Shown piece by piece: positions 10,001 to 19,592 of a stretch of DNA of 64,000 nucleotides (its first letter is position 1; every line of letters begins with the position of its first letter). This DNA comes from Myxococcales bacterium (GTDB lineage Bacteria; Myxococcota_A; Polyangia; Polyangiales; Polyangiaceae). Position numbers and translations under genes: made by a program. The notes below the pieces were generated by a model. It did no database searches, was not told the origin of the DNA, and saw nothing but the letters and a program-made list of their open reading frames with translations. Location of the stretch: assembly GCA_004193285.1 (NCBI GenBank), contig SECP01000034.1, positions 33,483-97,482 on the forward strand, read 5' to 3'.

Positions 10001-11775
10001 GGCGCGGCGTCTCCGATGTACACGACCGCGCTCCGGCGAGCAGGATCCAGCTCACGCGCGGCGGCGCCGAGCATCGCGCCAAGATCCGTGGCTCCGCCCC
10101 GGGCCACTTGCGACAGCGCGTCCTGAACGCGAAGTCGGCTTGCTTCGTCCACCTTGGCCAGCTTGTCCCAACCGGGCACGACCGGTCGCAAGCCATCGTC
10201 GCCCGCGAGCACCACTGCGCGATCCTGGTCGGAGAGGTGCGCTAGGAGGGCGGTGGTGGCGGCGCGAGCCATCGAGAGCGTCGCCGTGTCGGTCGCGGCG
10301 GAGGCGTCGATCACGATCGCGAGGTCGAGTCCACCCGCCGGCAGCTTCGCTTCGGTCGGCCGCACCGGGACGAGCAGGTAGTCGGCTTCGCCGCGCGCTT
10401 TGTCGGCCGCGGCGGCGCGCGCTTCCGGAGCGATGGGCTCCAGATCCACGACGTGCGGCGCGCGGTAAGCGCGCGGCGGCGGCGCGCCCTCGTCGAACAG
10501 CTCGAGCGAAAGATCTGCGCGCGGCACGAAGTCGTGAGCCCTGACTACGATCGTCTCACCGCTCTTCACCCCGGCCATGCCGATGCGCGCGTCGCGAGCG
10601 CCGGCGCGCGAGAGGTCGAAGACCACCTTCAGCTCTTCGACGTGCGGCAAGCTTTCTTCGGAGCCCTCCGCCGCCATCGGGTACGTGTACAGGCGGCGTC
10701 GCCCGTTCTCGCCCGTGCGGTCCAGCCACTCCGCGTAACGAACGACGACCCGCCGCGTCTCCCCAGGCCCGATCGGGTAGAGCCGCGCCTTGTACGCCCC
10801 CGGGGCATCCCACTCGAGCAGGGCCGGATCCTCCGTGCTGCCTTGATACACGTTGGCCTGGTATTGCGCGGCCGCGGCGCCCTTTTCCTTGACCCGACCC
10901 CAGACGACGACGCCTTCACGATCGACACCGAAGCGCTGCAAGATGGCGCGCTCGGGGGTGCGAAATCCGTACAGACCCTCGACCGTCTCCGAGCTCGGGT
11001 TGAAGAACGACTGGTCGACCTCCGTGAGCGCGAAATCGCCGTCGACGCGCACTCGCACTTCCATGCGCTGAATGGAGAGGGGAAAGCGCGGGGAGCCCTG
11101 TTCACCGGCGCGGCGTGCGCCGACGGTGCCCACTCCGAAAGGAGCGGGGGCTGCGACGCGATCCGTCGTCGCGAGGCCGCCGGTCCAGTCCTCCCAGCCG
11201 AGGACAGGCGTGACCTTGACCGCGCCGCCTTTCTCCAACGAGAGCAGCTCACCGGCGCGGGCGCGGCCGCCCTGCGAGCGCACCTCGCCGGACAGCACGT
11301 AGGCTTGCGGCGGGCCTTCAGCGGGCACCGAGAGGCTGGCGCGTACCGCCGCCAAGGTGAGGCTACCGGCAGGGGTGACGAGCTCGCTCGTGGAGCCGGG
11401 CGGGGTGTCGACGAAGACGCGCCCTTCGTCCACCACGAGCGAGCGAGCCCGCAGCGTGAGCCGAGCCGGGCCCCTGACCAGAAGCGTGGCCCCGCCGTCG
11501 CGACGCAGCCACGCCAGCCCCCCGGCCTCCACCTTCACCCGAGCGCCGTCCGCCAGCCGCTCGCGCGGGTAGGTGTCTCGCTCACCTTCACCCGGCGGAG
11601 TGATCCGAACGGGGCTCCGGACCGCGCGGATCTCGGCCCAGGTCAAAAAGCGTGGCTCGAGCCGTTCGTCCTTCTTGTGGCAGCCACTCAGGAGCGCAAT
11701 CCAAGCGAGCGCCAAAACTGCGAACGAGGCCAACGGTAGCGATCGCAAACCCACGAAACCCCTGGTGTTGAACAT
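7048..11775 (-). CDS. Giant VIT/VWA/AgmX-like/TPR lipoprotein
   Basis: 1575 residues from ATG at 11775, chosen because it gives a clear lipoprotein signal peptide (hydrophobic stretch, then LLSGC with Cys at about 31); the open frame extends 57 codons upstream without such a feature. FecR-like beta region about 40-190, VIT domain about 230-355 (FFNPSSETVEGLYGF; VVRYAEWLDR), VWA from about 482. The MIDAS reads DASAA instead of DxSxS, so metal binding may be impaired, although GGATDLG is kept. A Gly/Ala/Pro-rich low-complexity part (about 820-1000) precedes an AgmX/PglI C-terminal-like domain (IVRQSFGHFRLCYESGL, about 1010-1095) and TPR-like helices to the end. It is the first gene of a two-gene unit, divergent from the lipoprotein at 11973. 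Confidence 0.82.
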   Translation of the reverse strand: MFNTRGFVGLRSLPLASFAVLALAWIALLSGCHKKDERLEPRFLTWAEIRAVRSPVRITPPGEGERDTYPRERLADGARVKVEAGGLAWLRRDGGATLLVRGPARLTLRARSLVVDEGRVFVDTPPGSTSELVTPAGSLTLAAVRASLSVPAEGPPQAYVLSGEVRSQGGRARAGELLSLEKGGAVKVTPVLGWEDWTGGLATTDRVAAPAPFGVGTVGARRAGEQGSPRFPLSIQRMEVRVRVDGDFALTEVDQSFFNPSSETVEGLYGFRTPERAILQRFGVDREGVVVWGRVKEKGAAAAQYQANVYQGSTEDPALLEWDAPGAYKARLYPIGPGETRRVVVRYAEWLDRTGENGRRRLYTYPMAAEGSEESLPHVEELKVVFDLSRAGARDARIGMAGVKSGETIVVRAHDFVPRADLSLELFDEGAPPPRAYRAPHVVDLEPIAPEARAAAADKARGEADYLLVPVRPTEAKLPAGGLDLAIVIDASAATDTATLSMARAATTALLAHLSDQDRAVVLAGDDGLRPVVPGWDKLAKVDEASRLRVQDALSQVARGGATDLGAMLGAAARELDPARRSAVVYIGDAAPTVGELSLASLRERLSKLPAPVRVFGLGVGDDARLDILAGLSSGAFAVRVTDGYGAARAALRVLEETERPVWLGTKVDLGPGVERVYPSQVSALVSGETLWVVGRLSGKEPDSVKTSGPAGKHEAKLEVVRFDDQGDIGRRWAGERLAQMLEDGEGRASLVDLGMKSGIITPVTSFYVPTKNEMSTPERAELEARSAAARRQVLGGRGGEAEADGGRYDVQSQAVSAADNKEGGTGTRAQGDEGSMGNPSPKRGSSGGGLMGSLFGSKQEEASAAAAPMPAASAAPSPQPLELAPEPAPTAMADAAPQASKVSGPSKPLSRNAVEQSESPAPPGDTFGSGGLRLSGVGAGGGGKSPGMGLSDDRFLKKGAGAAVQPGFGAGQGRLGGAHAADSPKVRMGATTVTGRLPPEVIARIVRQSFGHFRLCYESGLRQNPKLEGRISTRFMIEPDGSVSGIGSAGSDLSDPAVVSCVTNAFRSLSFPQPEGGAVTVVQPILFQPGAVAPEAPAPSPRTPVHINVFIGDLPRQLLGCSVAASAPFEERVGLWRERLSQRRGDADAVVQVYRSALGDCEAPTYRERARLLGLMLDAMPGVASKVGLYRVMTRELGAADTLYRGILARIRTPEEMRELHSALGLKNVDPGILAKLVSTTTDAASLAKQLRALVAVFPDDLALALELLYAYEDASAPALARDLARALRERPDADASVRTALGELYLRHAERAGTPEAKASLQAEGRRAFGEIVEFAPEDPVARRRLGDLLLSHGFYADAARQYETLARLTPDDAQVLLLRARAAEGQGLLEEALKWSEKGGASGPPDGTSGPAATSRALAATHLAWARLTAAEAKRTEELTALRARATRVLSGAGLAADSARGARVSLTWSHPELHPSLWSNALGTAMPAPDGDVTVGVVQAIVPGRPDAFVEVRLEPADLAHAARLGASAELTVVFDELSEGEVIVRKRITFARGGPATQRYRLVGKEVQGG
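7062..7066 (-). promoter_or_regulatory. Ribosome binding site deciding the GTG start at 7055
   Basis: GGAGG on the minus strand, six bases before GTG, inside the last codons of the upstream giant gene. It supports translational coupling of the two VIT/VWA genes. Confidence 0.7.
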
Positions 11776-11934
11776 GCTGGCTCGACCTTGGACGTCTGGC
11801 AGCGTCGGAAGTTTCCCTACGTGCGCTCGTTTTCTGCAAGCGCCGACGCCCCGCTGTACGGCAAGCTCAGCACCAAAGCTTTCCGGCGCCTCGGACGCAA
11901 GCGCAGGCGACGCCCAAACCCAAATCGGCGCGCC

Positions 11935-11963
11935 TTGACACCCCAAGTGCGGTCTTTCATAGC
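11935..11963 (+). promoter_or_regulatory. Possible sigma-70-type promoter for the Gly-rich lipoprotein gene
   Basis: A perfect TTGACA at 11935-11940, a 17-base spacer, and a weak -10 (CATAGC) 9 bases before the ATG at 11973. The short leader this implies is a concern. The rest of the 197-base divergent gap shows nothing else that I can name. Confidence 0.35.
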
Positions 11964-11972
11964 AGTAGATCC

Positions 11973-13799
<1,827 letters not shown>

Positions 13800-13814
13800 C
13801 CGCCGCTTGCGAAA

Positions 13815-15554
13815 TCAGTCGGGGCGACCGCTCAGCTGAATCGGCAGCCAGAGCGCGCGCATCTTCGAGCTCGCCCCGTTCCGGGAGTAGCCGGCGAGGC
13901 CGTAGAACAGGTTCCACCAATGCCCGTTCTTGGTCTCACCGTAGGAGAACGCGGGGAAGATGTGCACCTCCCACTCGTGGCCCGTGCTCTTCGTTTCCTC
14001 GTGGTAATAAACGTTACCAACGAGCTGCGACACGCTCTTGCGATCGCTGAAGCGCCAGTAGAGCGGGAACGCCACCGTCGCGCGCGAGGCCGGGTCTGCA
14101 AAGTCCCAGAAGAACGGCGCGACCACGGTGTGGGTCGATTGCGCGTCGCGGCCGATGTAAACGATGGGGTGGATGTTCGTGGACCAGCCGCGAAGGTCGT
14201 GGCTGTGGTTGAAGAGCGGCGTGATCCACGTGCTCTTGCTGATCCCGAAGCGCTCGAACTTGCCGTAAAACGGGAAGAACGCCCAGCTGGACTCGCGGGG
14301 GCTCGTGCGCTTGTAGAAGAACGGGAACAGGAGCTTTTGATCGAGACCGATGTCCGGGTCACGGAAGGCCCAGTACAGCGGGGTGACCATGTCCAGCTCG
14401 GTGCGCCCGCGGTAACGCGCGTAGCCCCACGTAGCGAAGGTGGACTCACCCTTTTCACCTCGGCTCGCGAGGAACAGCGGGTTGGCCAGCAACCACTCCT
14501 TGTCCTTGTAGCCGTAGTGGAAGAGCGGAAACACGGTCGTGTGGCGCTCGTTCTTGCCCCAGATGCTGTAGTAAATCGGCAGCAAGTGGAGCATCTCGCG
14601 CGTCTGCGTGTGCTCCCGGTAATAAGGACCCCACACGTTGAACCAAGAGAGGTCCCGGTCGCTGTAGCGGTAGTAATGAAGGAGCGGCGGGATGACCTCG
14701 TACTTGCGCTCGGAATTTTGGCCGTAGAAGTACAGCGGCGCGAGCCCCATATCCAGCGTCTCCGCGGTGCGCGCGTCGCAGCTGCTGGAGCCCTCCCAAG
14801 TGCAGAAGAGGGGGCCGACGATGTTCAATCCGCTTCGGCCGTCCGTCTTCGTGTACGTGAGTAGCGGGGGGATGATGGTGTAGCCGCCGGGGCCGTGCTT
14901 GCCGGTAAAATAGAGCGGCGCGAGCCAGTTGTCATGGCCGTCTGCGGTCGAACGATTCACGAGCGGGCCGACGATGGTCGTGCGGCTCTTGGCTTGCAGG
15001 TCCCGCAGGTTCCACACGAGGGGGAAGAGCACGTCGTCCGCGCGCTCGGCGCTGCGGCGGTTGTAGTAAAGGCCGCCGAACAGCGACGCGCGGTCGACCT
15101 TCAGCTTGTCGGTACGAGAAGGCTGCTTGCGCTCCGCCCAAACCGGGAACGCCAGCTTGAAGGTGTAGTCGCCGCTGCGCTCCGAGTAGTACGGGCCGTA
15201 AAAGCGCCGATCGAAGCGCGGGTTTTGGCCACGCTCCTCGAGCTCCGGGCTCAGGTCCGTACCGATGCGCGAGTACACGGACTTTTTGACCGCGAGCGGG
15301 TCTTGCGGAAGTGATGGCTCGTTGCCGGGCGCGCTCACGGAGTCGTCGGCGCCGGAGGCAGCGTGCGTCTCTGGCGTCCCCGGGGGAGCCTTGGGGGCCG
15401 CCTTTTTCTGCTGCTGCCGCGCGCCGCCGCCGGGCGATGGACCGAAGCCTGGAGATAGCCCGGGACCATACGGATCTTGAGCGAGCGCGCTGCCGCCGAA
15501 GCAGAGCGAAGCGGAGATGCCGGCGAGGGCGAAGAGCCGATGATTGAGCTTCAA
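13815..15554 (-). CDS. Exported repeat-rich beta protein, probable outer-membrane barrel
   Basis: 579 residues from a TTG start at 15554 that overlaps the hisS stop (TTGA), with GAGG seven bases upstream. This start gives a standard signal peptide cut after GSALA. A Pro/Ala linker follows, then roughly 20 aromatic-rich strand-like repeats in which a PL(Y/F)(F/W) or PLFxH core recurs (VGPLVNRS, LAPLYFTG, VVAPFFWDFAD). Such alternation suits a large beta-barrel or beta-propeller at the outer membrane. I do not recognise a named family. The coupling to hisS is probably only a shared transcript. Confidence 0.72.
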   Translation of the reverse strand: MKLNHRLFALAGISASLCFGGSALAQDPYGPGLSPGFGPSPGGGARQQQKKAAPKAPPGTPETHAASGADDSVSAPGNEPSLPQDPLAVKKSVYSRIGTDLSPELEERGQNPRFDRRFYGPYYSERSGDYTFKLAFPVWAERKQPSRTDKLKVDRASLFGGLYYNRRSAERADDVLFPLVWNLRDLQAKSRTTIVGPLVNRSTADGHDNWLAPLYFTGKHGPGGYTIIPPLLTYTKTDGRSGLNIVGPLFCTWEGSSSCDARTAETLDMGLAPLYFYGQNSERKYEVIPPLLHYYRYSDRDLSWFNVWGPYYREHTQTREMLHLLPIYYSIWGKNERHTTVFPLFHYGYKDKEWLLANPLFLASRGEKGESTFATWGYARYRGRTELDMVTPLYWAFRDPDIGLDQKLLFPFFYKRTSPRESSWAFFPFYGKFERFGISKSTWITPLFNHSHDLRGWSTNIHPIVYIGRDAQSTHTVVAPFFWDFADPASRATVAFPLYWRFSDRKSVSQLVGNVYYHEETKSTGHEWEVHIFPAFSYGETKNGHWWNLFYGLAGYSRNGASSKMRALWLPIQLSGRPD

Positions 15555-16834
15555 CGCGCAGCCTCGTTCGCTTTCGGAGCGCTGGCGAGCAGCTCCGCTA
15601 CCGTGCGCACGACGTCCGCTCGCGGGCAGAGCGCCTGCGAGTGCGAAGCGAGATCTTTGAGCTGCAACTGCCCGCTCTCCACCTCCGCGTCGCCAATCAC
15701 CAGGCACGCGCGCGCGCCGAGCGAGTCCGCGCGACGCAGCATGCTCTTCATGGATCCGCCTCGCCCGTCCAAGTCCGTCCCAATCCCGGCCGCGCGCAGC
15801 TCCCGCGCGACCGCGAGAGACGCCTTCAACCCGGCCGCGCCGAGCGGCGCCACGAAGCAACGCGACGCCTTGGCGGGGGCGGGGAGGGGGGAAGCGAGCA
15901 GCAACCGCTCGAGGCCAATCGCGAAGCCCACCGCGGGCAGCTTCGGGCCGCCCAGCTCGTGGACCATGCCGTCGTAACGGCCTCCGCCGAGCAGCGTGTT
16001 CTGCGACCCGAGCTCGCCTTGATTACTGACCAATTCGAACAAGGTGCGCGTGTAGTAGTCCAGCCCACGCACGAGGCCCTTCGTGACCACGTAGCTCGTG
16101 CCCAGCGCGTCCAGCGCGGCCAAAAAGCCTTCCCAGTGGGTGCGATCTTCCGGCTCCAAGCAGTCCAAGATGGAAGGCGCGTCTGCCACCGCCTCACGGT
16201 CCCGCGGGTCTTTCGAGTCCAAGATGCGAAGCGGGTTGTCGAGCAGGCGCTTCTGCGCGTGCTCGCTGAGCGAGTCTTTCTTGGGCGTGAGGTGCGCAAC
16301 CAGCGCCTCACGGTACTTTTGCCGGGTGCCGGGGCCGCCGATGGAATTGACGCGCACCTCGACGTCCGAGATGCCCAGCTCCTTCAGCAAGCCGACCAGC
16401 ATGTCGATGATCTCTGCGTCCACGACCGGGCCCGCGTCGCCGTACACCTCGCAGCCAGCTTGATGAAACTGGCGCAGACGGCCGCGCTGCGGGCGCTCCG
16501 CGCGGAACATGGGCCCCAGGTAGTACCAGCGCGTGACCGGCTCTTTCGCGTGGACGGAGCCGTTCAGGAAAGCCCGTGCGACGCCCGGCGTTCCTTCCGG
16601 GCGCAGCGTGTACGACTCCGTATCGCGCGCGAGCGTGAACATCTGCTTCTCGACGATTTCACTCGTCTCACCGGTCGAACGAACGAACAGCTCGGTCGGC
16701 TCGAGCACGGGCGTCCGCACCTCGGAGAAACCGTGCAGCTCCACCACGCGACGAAAGGCAGCCTCGACCAATGCGAAGCGCCGGGCTTCGTCGGGGAGGA
16801 TGTCGTTCATCCCCTTGATGGCGCGAAATTCCAT
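15551..16834 (-). CDS. hisS: Histidyl-tRNA synthetase
   Basis: 427 residues, normal length for bacterial HisRS. It charges tRNA-His with histidine in the cytoplasm. Start ATG at 16834 gives MEFRAIKGMNDILPDE, the canonical HisRS N-terminus; the frame stays open far upstream but that is antisense to ruvX. Class II motif 2 is seen in RGRLRQFHQAGCEVYG. The HisA-type motifs GLDYYTRTLFEL and GGGRYDGMVHELGG are present, followed by the C-terminal anticodon-binding domain. Its stop overlaps the start of the following exported-protein gene by 4 bases; ruvX is divergent upstream. Confidence 0.95.
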   Translation of the reverse strand: MEFRAIKGMNDILPDEARRFALVEAAFRRVVELHGFSEVRTPVLEPTELFVRSTGETSEIVEKQMFTLARDTESYTLRPEGTPGVARAFLNGSVHAKEPVTRWYYLGPMFRAERPQRGRLRQFHQAGCEVYGDAGPVVDAEIIDMLVGLLKELGISDVEVRVNSIGGPGTRQKYREALVAHLTPKKDSLSEHAQKRLLDNPLRILDSKDPRDREAVADAPSILDCLEPEDRTHWEGFLAALDALGTSYVVTKGLVRGLDYYTRTLFELVSNQGELGSQNTLLGGGRYDGMVHELGGPKLPAVGFAIGLERLLLASPLPAPAKASRCFVAPLGAAGLKASLAVARELRAAGIGTDLDGRGGSMKSMLRRADSLGARACLVIGDAEVESGQLQLKDLASHSQALCPRADVVRTVAELLASAPKANEAAR

Positions 16835-16951
16835 GAGTTTTCGGAGAGGTGGCGGGGCCCACGGGGCCGGGTTAGCCGAAACGGCCCCGGGCTTATGCTC
16901 GGGGCTGGCGATTGGGTCAAGCTCGGCGCCAAAGGTGCTAGAGAGCAGCTC

Positions 16952-17392
16952 GTGCGCGCGGCCGCTATTGACCTGGGAGCCGTTCGAGTCGGCCTCGCCG
17001 TTGCCGACGATCTCGGCCTGCTGGCCCACCCCCGCCCGTTCTTGGACGGCAAGAACCAGCATGCGCTGCTGCGTCGTTTGAAGGAGCTGCAGGAGTCGGA
17101 GGAGCTGCAGGTCTTCGTGCTCGGCCTGCCGCGTGAGCTGAATGGTCGAGAGGGGCCGGCGGCCAAGCGCGTGCGCGTCTTCGCGCAGAAGCTGGAGCAA
17201 ACAACCCCGGCTCGGGTCGAGCTGTGGGACGAATGGCTCTCGACGCGGGAGGCCGCCGGGCGACTACGGGCGCAAGGGCTCTCGGCCAAGGAGCAAAGGG
17301 GTCGGATCGACAGCGCCGCGGCCGCCATCTTGCTGCAGAGCTGGCTCGACAGGCAGGCGGCGCAGGCGGCGCAGGGGAGAAAGACCGAGTGA
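16952..17392 (+). CDS. ruvX: RuvX/YqgF-family RNase H-fold nuclease (pre-16S rRNA processing)
   Basis: 146 residues from GTG at 16952, which puts five residues before AIDLGAVRVGLAVADD, as in most YqgF proteins. An in-frame ATG at 16895 would add 19 residues and cannot be excluded. The RNase H-like core is seen in AIDLG, FVLGLPRELNG and a C-terminal DSAAAAILLQSWLD with the conserved Asp. The family matures the 5' end of 16S rRNA and was first annotated as a Holliday junction resolvase. The stop overlaps the mltG GTG (GTGA), so the two are translationally coupled. Confidence 0.85.
   Translation: MRAAAIDLGAVRVGLAVADDLGLLAHPRPFLDGKNQHALLRRLKELQESEELQVFVLGLPRELNGREGPAAKRVRVFAQKLEQTTPARVELWDEWLSTREAAGRLRAQGLSAKEQRGRIDSAAAAILLQSWLDRQAAQAAQGRKTE
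17374..17379 (+). promoter_or_regulatory. Ribosome binding site deciding the mltG GTG start
   Basis: GGGGAG nine bases before GTG at 17389, inside the end of ruvX. It favours this start over an open-frame ATG at 17224 that would lie antisense-free but out of frame inside ruvX. Confidence 0.65.
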
Positions 17393-18531
17393 GCGGACGC
17401 AAACGGCGTCGCCCCTCCCGCTCTGCTTCACGGCCGCCCAGCGCGCGGCCGGCCCGTCCCAGTGTGAAGAAGACTCAGGGCCGTCTGCGGGTCGCGGCCG
17501 CTGGTCTGGGGTTGGCGGCGGCGCTGGCAAGCCTTTCGCTGCTCTTGTTCGGCTGGAGCTTCTTGCGCGGCCCCGGTGACAGCAAAGCGCAGCGCTTCGA
17601 GGTGCTTGCGGGTGAGAGCACGGGCTCACTCGTGGCGCGGCTCACGGAGGCGGGGCTCACTCACAGTCCGCGCTTGCTCGCTACCTACCTTCGCGTGCTC
17701 GCTCCTTCCGCAGAGCTTTCGCCGGGCCGGCACGTGCTCCCCGGCGATCTGTCCAGCCGGGAGCTGGTGAGGCGCCTGGCGCGCGCTCCCGGGCGAGGCA
17801 CGGCCCACGTCGTCATCCCCGAGGGTTTCAATCACGTGCAGCTTTCGGAGCGGCTGCATCAGCTGGGGGTGTGCGACGCGGAGGGCTTTCGGAGCGCGAC
17901 GCGCGACGCGCCCGAAATCCGGAAGCTCGGGCTCCCCGCCGATAGCGCGGAGGGCTACTTGTACCCGGCCACCTACGAGCTCATCGCGGATAGCGCGCCG
18001 AGCGCGGTGGTGGGCGTGCTCGTGGGCGAGGCCCAGCGGCGGCTCGCCTCGCTCGTTGCGGAGCGAAGCGCAGAGCTCGCGCGGCGGCGAGCGGAGCACG
18101 GCCTCGACACCCACGACGTGATCACGCTCGCCTCGATCATCGAGAAGGAAGCTGCGAAAGCCGACGAGAAGCCGCTCATAGCGAGCGTATTCCTCAATCG
18201 GCTCGCGGATCCGACGTTCCGTCCCCTCCACATGCTGCAGTCGGATCCGACCGCGGCCTATGGCTGCCTCGTCCAATCTCCGGCGCCGCCGAGCTGCACG
18301 GCTGGTCGCCCGACGCCGGCGATGCTGAGGGACGCGAGCAACCGCTACAACACCTACCGCCACGCGGGGTTGCCTCCGGGGCCGATCTCGAGCCCAGGGC
18401 TCGCGGCGATCCTCGCCGTGCTGAGCCCCGCGCAGACCGACTACCTCTACTTCGTCGCCCAGGGCGGCGGGCGGCACCGCTTCAGTCGAACATTCTCCGA
18501 GCATCGCGGGGCGATCGAGCAGTCTCCTTGA
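17389..18531 (+). CDS. mltG: Endolytic murein transglycosylase MltG (YceG-like)
   Basis: 380 residues. A basic Arg/Lys-rich N-terminus (about 1-30) precedes one transmembrane helix (about 35-60, GLAAALASLSLLLFGW), then the LysM-like and YceG catalytic region in the periplasm. The catalytic Glu is in SIIEKEA at about residue 252. The signatures FLNRL, LQSDPTAAYG and YNTYRHAGLPPGPI are all present. MltG cleaves nascent glycan strands and sets their length. Starting with GTG inside the ruvX stop, and with its own stop overlapping the next gene, it is the middle of a three-gene coupled unit. Confidence 0.93.
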   Translation: MSGRKRRRPSRSASRPPSARPARPSVKKTQGRLRVAAAGLGLAAALASLSLLLFGWSFLRGPGDSKAQRFEVLAGESTGSLVARLTEAGLTHSPRLLATYLRVLAPSAELSPGRHVLPGDLSSRELVRRLARAPGRGTAHVVIPEGFNHVQLSERLHQLGVCDAEGFRSATRDAPEIRKLGLPADSAEGYLYPATYELIADSAPSAVVGVLVGEAQRRLASLVAERSAELARRRAEHGLDTHDVITLASIIEKEAAKADEKPLIASVFLNRLADPTFRPLHMLQSDPTAAYGCLVQSPAPPSCTAGRPTPAMLRDASNRYNTYRHAGLPPGPISSPGLAAILAVLSPAQTDYLYFVAQGGGRHRFSRTFSEHRGAIEQSP

Positions 18532-18917
18532 GCCCCGTCGCAAGCGGCGGTAGGCACCAAGACGTGGCGCTTCCAGTCATTTTGACTCCGCATCCGCACG
18601 TCCGCGTCGACAAGAACGTGCTGGGCGGGAGCCCCTACGTCGTCGGGTCTCGGGTTCCGGTGCGGCGGCTCTGGGCCTTTTACCGAGGCGGCACGAGCAT
18701 CGAGCGCATATTGAAGCGCTACCCGCAGCTCGGCCCGGCCAAGGTCTTCGACGCCCTCGCGTTCGCGCTGGACAATCAAGAGGTGGTGGACGCTGACCTG
18801 GCTCAGGAGGAATCCCTCCTGGCGGCCCGCGAGCCGGCGCGTCGCGGCTCCTCAGCGCAGATTGAGCTGCCCTTCGCGGACCCCATTGCAGCCCAGGCTC
18901 CGGTTCGAAAGCGGTAA
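18528..18917 (+). CDS. DUF433-family small protein
   Basis: 129 residues if the TTG at 18528, overlapping the mltG stop, is used; GTG at 18564 (117 residues) is an alternative. The core GGSPYVVGSRVPVRRL, YRGGTSIERILKRYPQ and KVFDALAFALDN matches DUF433, a small HTH-like domain found in putative antitoxins (VapB45-like). No PIN or RES toxin gene follows: the next 328 bases have no gene and an RRM protein comes after that. A Gln/Ala/Pro-rich tail (about 85-129) is extra. A regulatory role is plausible but unproven. Confidence 0.75.
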   Translation: MSPVASGGRHQDVALPVILTPHPHVRVDKNVLGGSPYVVGSRVPVRRLWAFYRGGTSIERILKRYPQLGPAKVFDALAFALDNQEVVDADLAQEESLLAAREPARRGSSAQIELPFADPIAAQAPVRKR

Positions 18918-19245
18918 GTAAAAGTAGCTCCGTGTGGGCGTTGGTGGGCCTTTGTCCCACAAAAATGCTCTGGGGACCGTCAGAAACGCACCTCGTCGAA
19001 TCTGGAGGGATTTGCGCTCGAGATCCAGTTGAGTTAGAAGGGACGCTGCCACGCCACGTTACTCGAGACGATTCGCCGCTCTCTCGTTCTGTTCGGGACC
19101 GCGTCAACTAGTCAGAAGACCACGGTGTGGAAAGCGTTGAGATTCATTCACCGCGACCTCCTTTCCGATCCCGAAGGCTCATTGGATGGCAGGCAGTCCG
19201 CTAAGGCGGAAGTTACGAGAGCCTCTAAGAACGAGATAAAAGCAA
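18918..19245. other. Non-coding gap before the RRM gene
   Basis: 328 bases with no convincing gene; the short open frame at 19125-19328 runs through the RRM start and lacks family resemblance. There is a weak hairpin (GTGGG/CCCAC, 18944-18960) followed by AAAAA, possibly the end of the mltG unit. A second one (TCCGC TAAG GCGGA) lies near 19199, about 45 bases before the RRM start. The promoter and a long leader of the RRM gene probably lie here. Confidence 0.4.
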
Positions 19246-19569
19246 ATGGGCAATCGCCTCTACGTCGGCAACCTCTCTTTTCACACCACCACGGACGTCC
19301 TGCGCCAGGCGTTCTCAGGCTCCGGTGAGGTCACGGACGCTCACGTCGTGACCGATCGCGAGACCGGCCGTTCGCGCGGCTTCGGTTTCATCACGATGGC
19401 TGACGAGTCGCAGGCGCAAGCCGCGATTCAGGCCATGAACGGTGCTGACCTCGACGGTCGCCCCCTTCGCGTCAACGAGGCCGAGGAGCGTCCCCAGCGC
19501 GGCGGCGGCGGCGGCGGCGGTGGCCGTCGTGGCGGCGGCGACCGCGGCGACCGCGGCGATCGCTGGTGA
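19246..19569 (+). CDS. RRM RNA-binding protein with Gly/Arg tail
   Basis: 107 residues. A single RRM (residues 3-80) has RNP2 LYVGNL and RNP1 RGFGFITM with the expected aromatic residues. It is followed by an RG-rich tail (GGGGGGRRGGGDRGDRGDRW). This is the architecture of bacterial cold-inducible glycine-rich RNA-binding proteins known from cyanobacteria and myxobacteria. It binds single-stranded RNA in the cytoplasm. The DEAD-box helicase gene begins 23 bases downstream, so both are probably one cold- or stress-responsive transcript. The long leader upstream would fit such control, though no cold-shock element is recognised. Confidence 0.9.
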   Translation: MGNRLYVGNLSFHTTTDVLRQAFSGSGEVTDAHVVTDRETGRSRGFGFITMADESQAQAAIQAMNGADLDGRPLRVNEAEERPQRGGGGGGGGRRGGGDRGDRGDRW

Positions 19570-19592
19570 AATAAGGCTCCGGTTCCGAACCA

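Noticed and set aside
15641..16894. Long plus-strand open frame antisense to hisS
   Set aside because: Only the last part (from 16952, or 16895) is a real gene, ruvX. The rest is the reverse complement of a conserved synthetase.
18920..18970. Hairpin after DUF433 considered as a riboswitch or firm terminator
   Set aside because: Only five base pairs and an A-run rather than a T-run on the transcribed strand.
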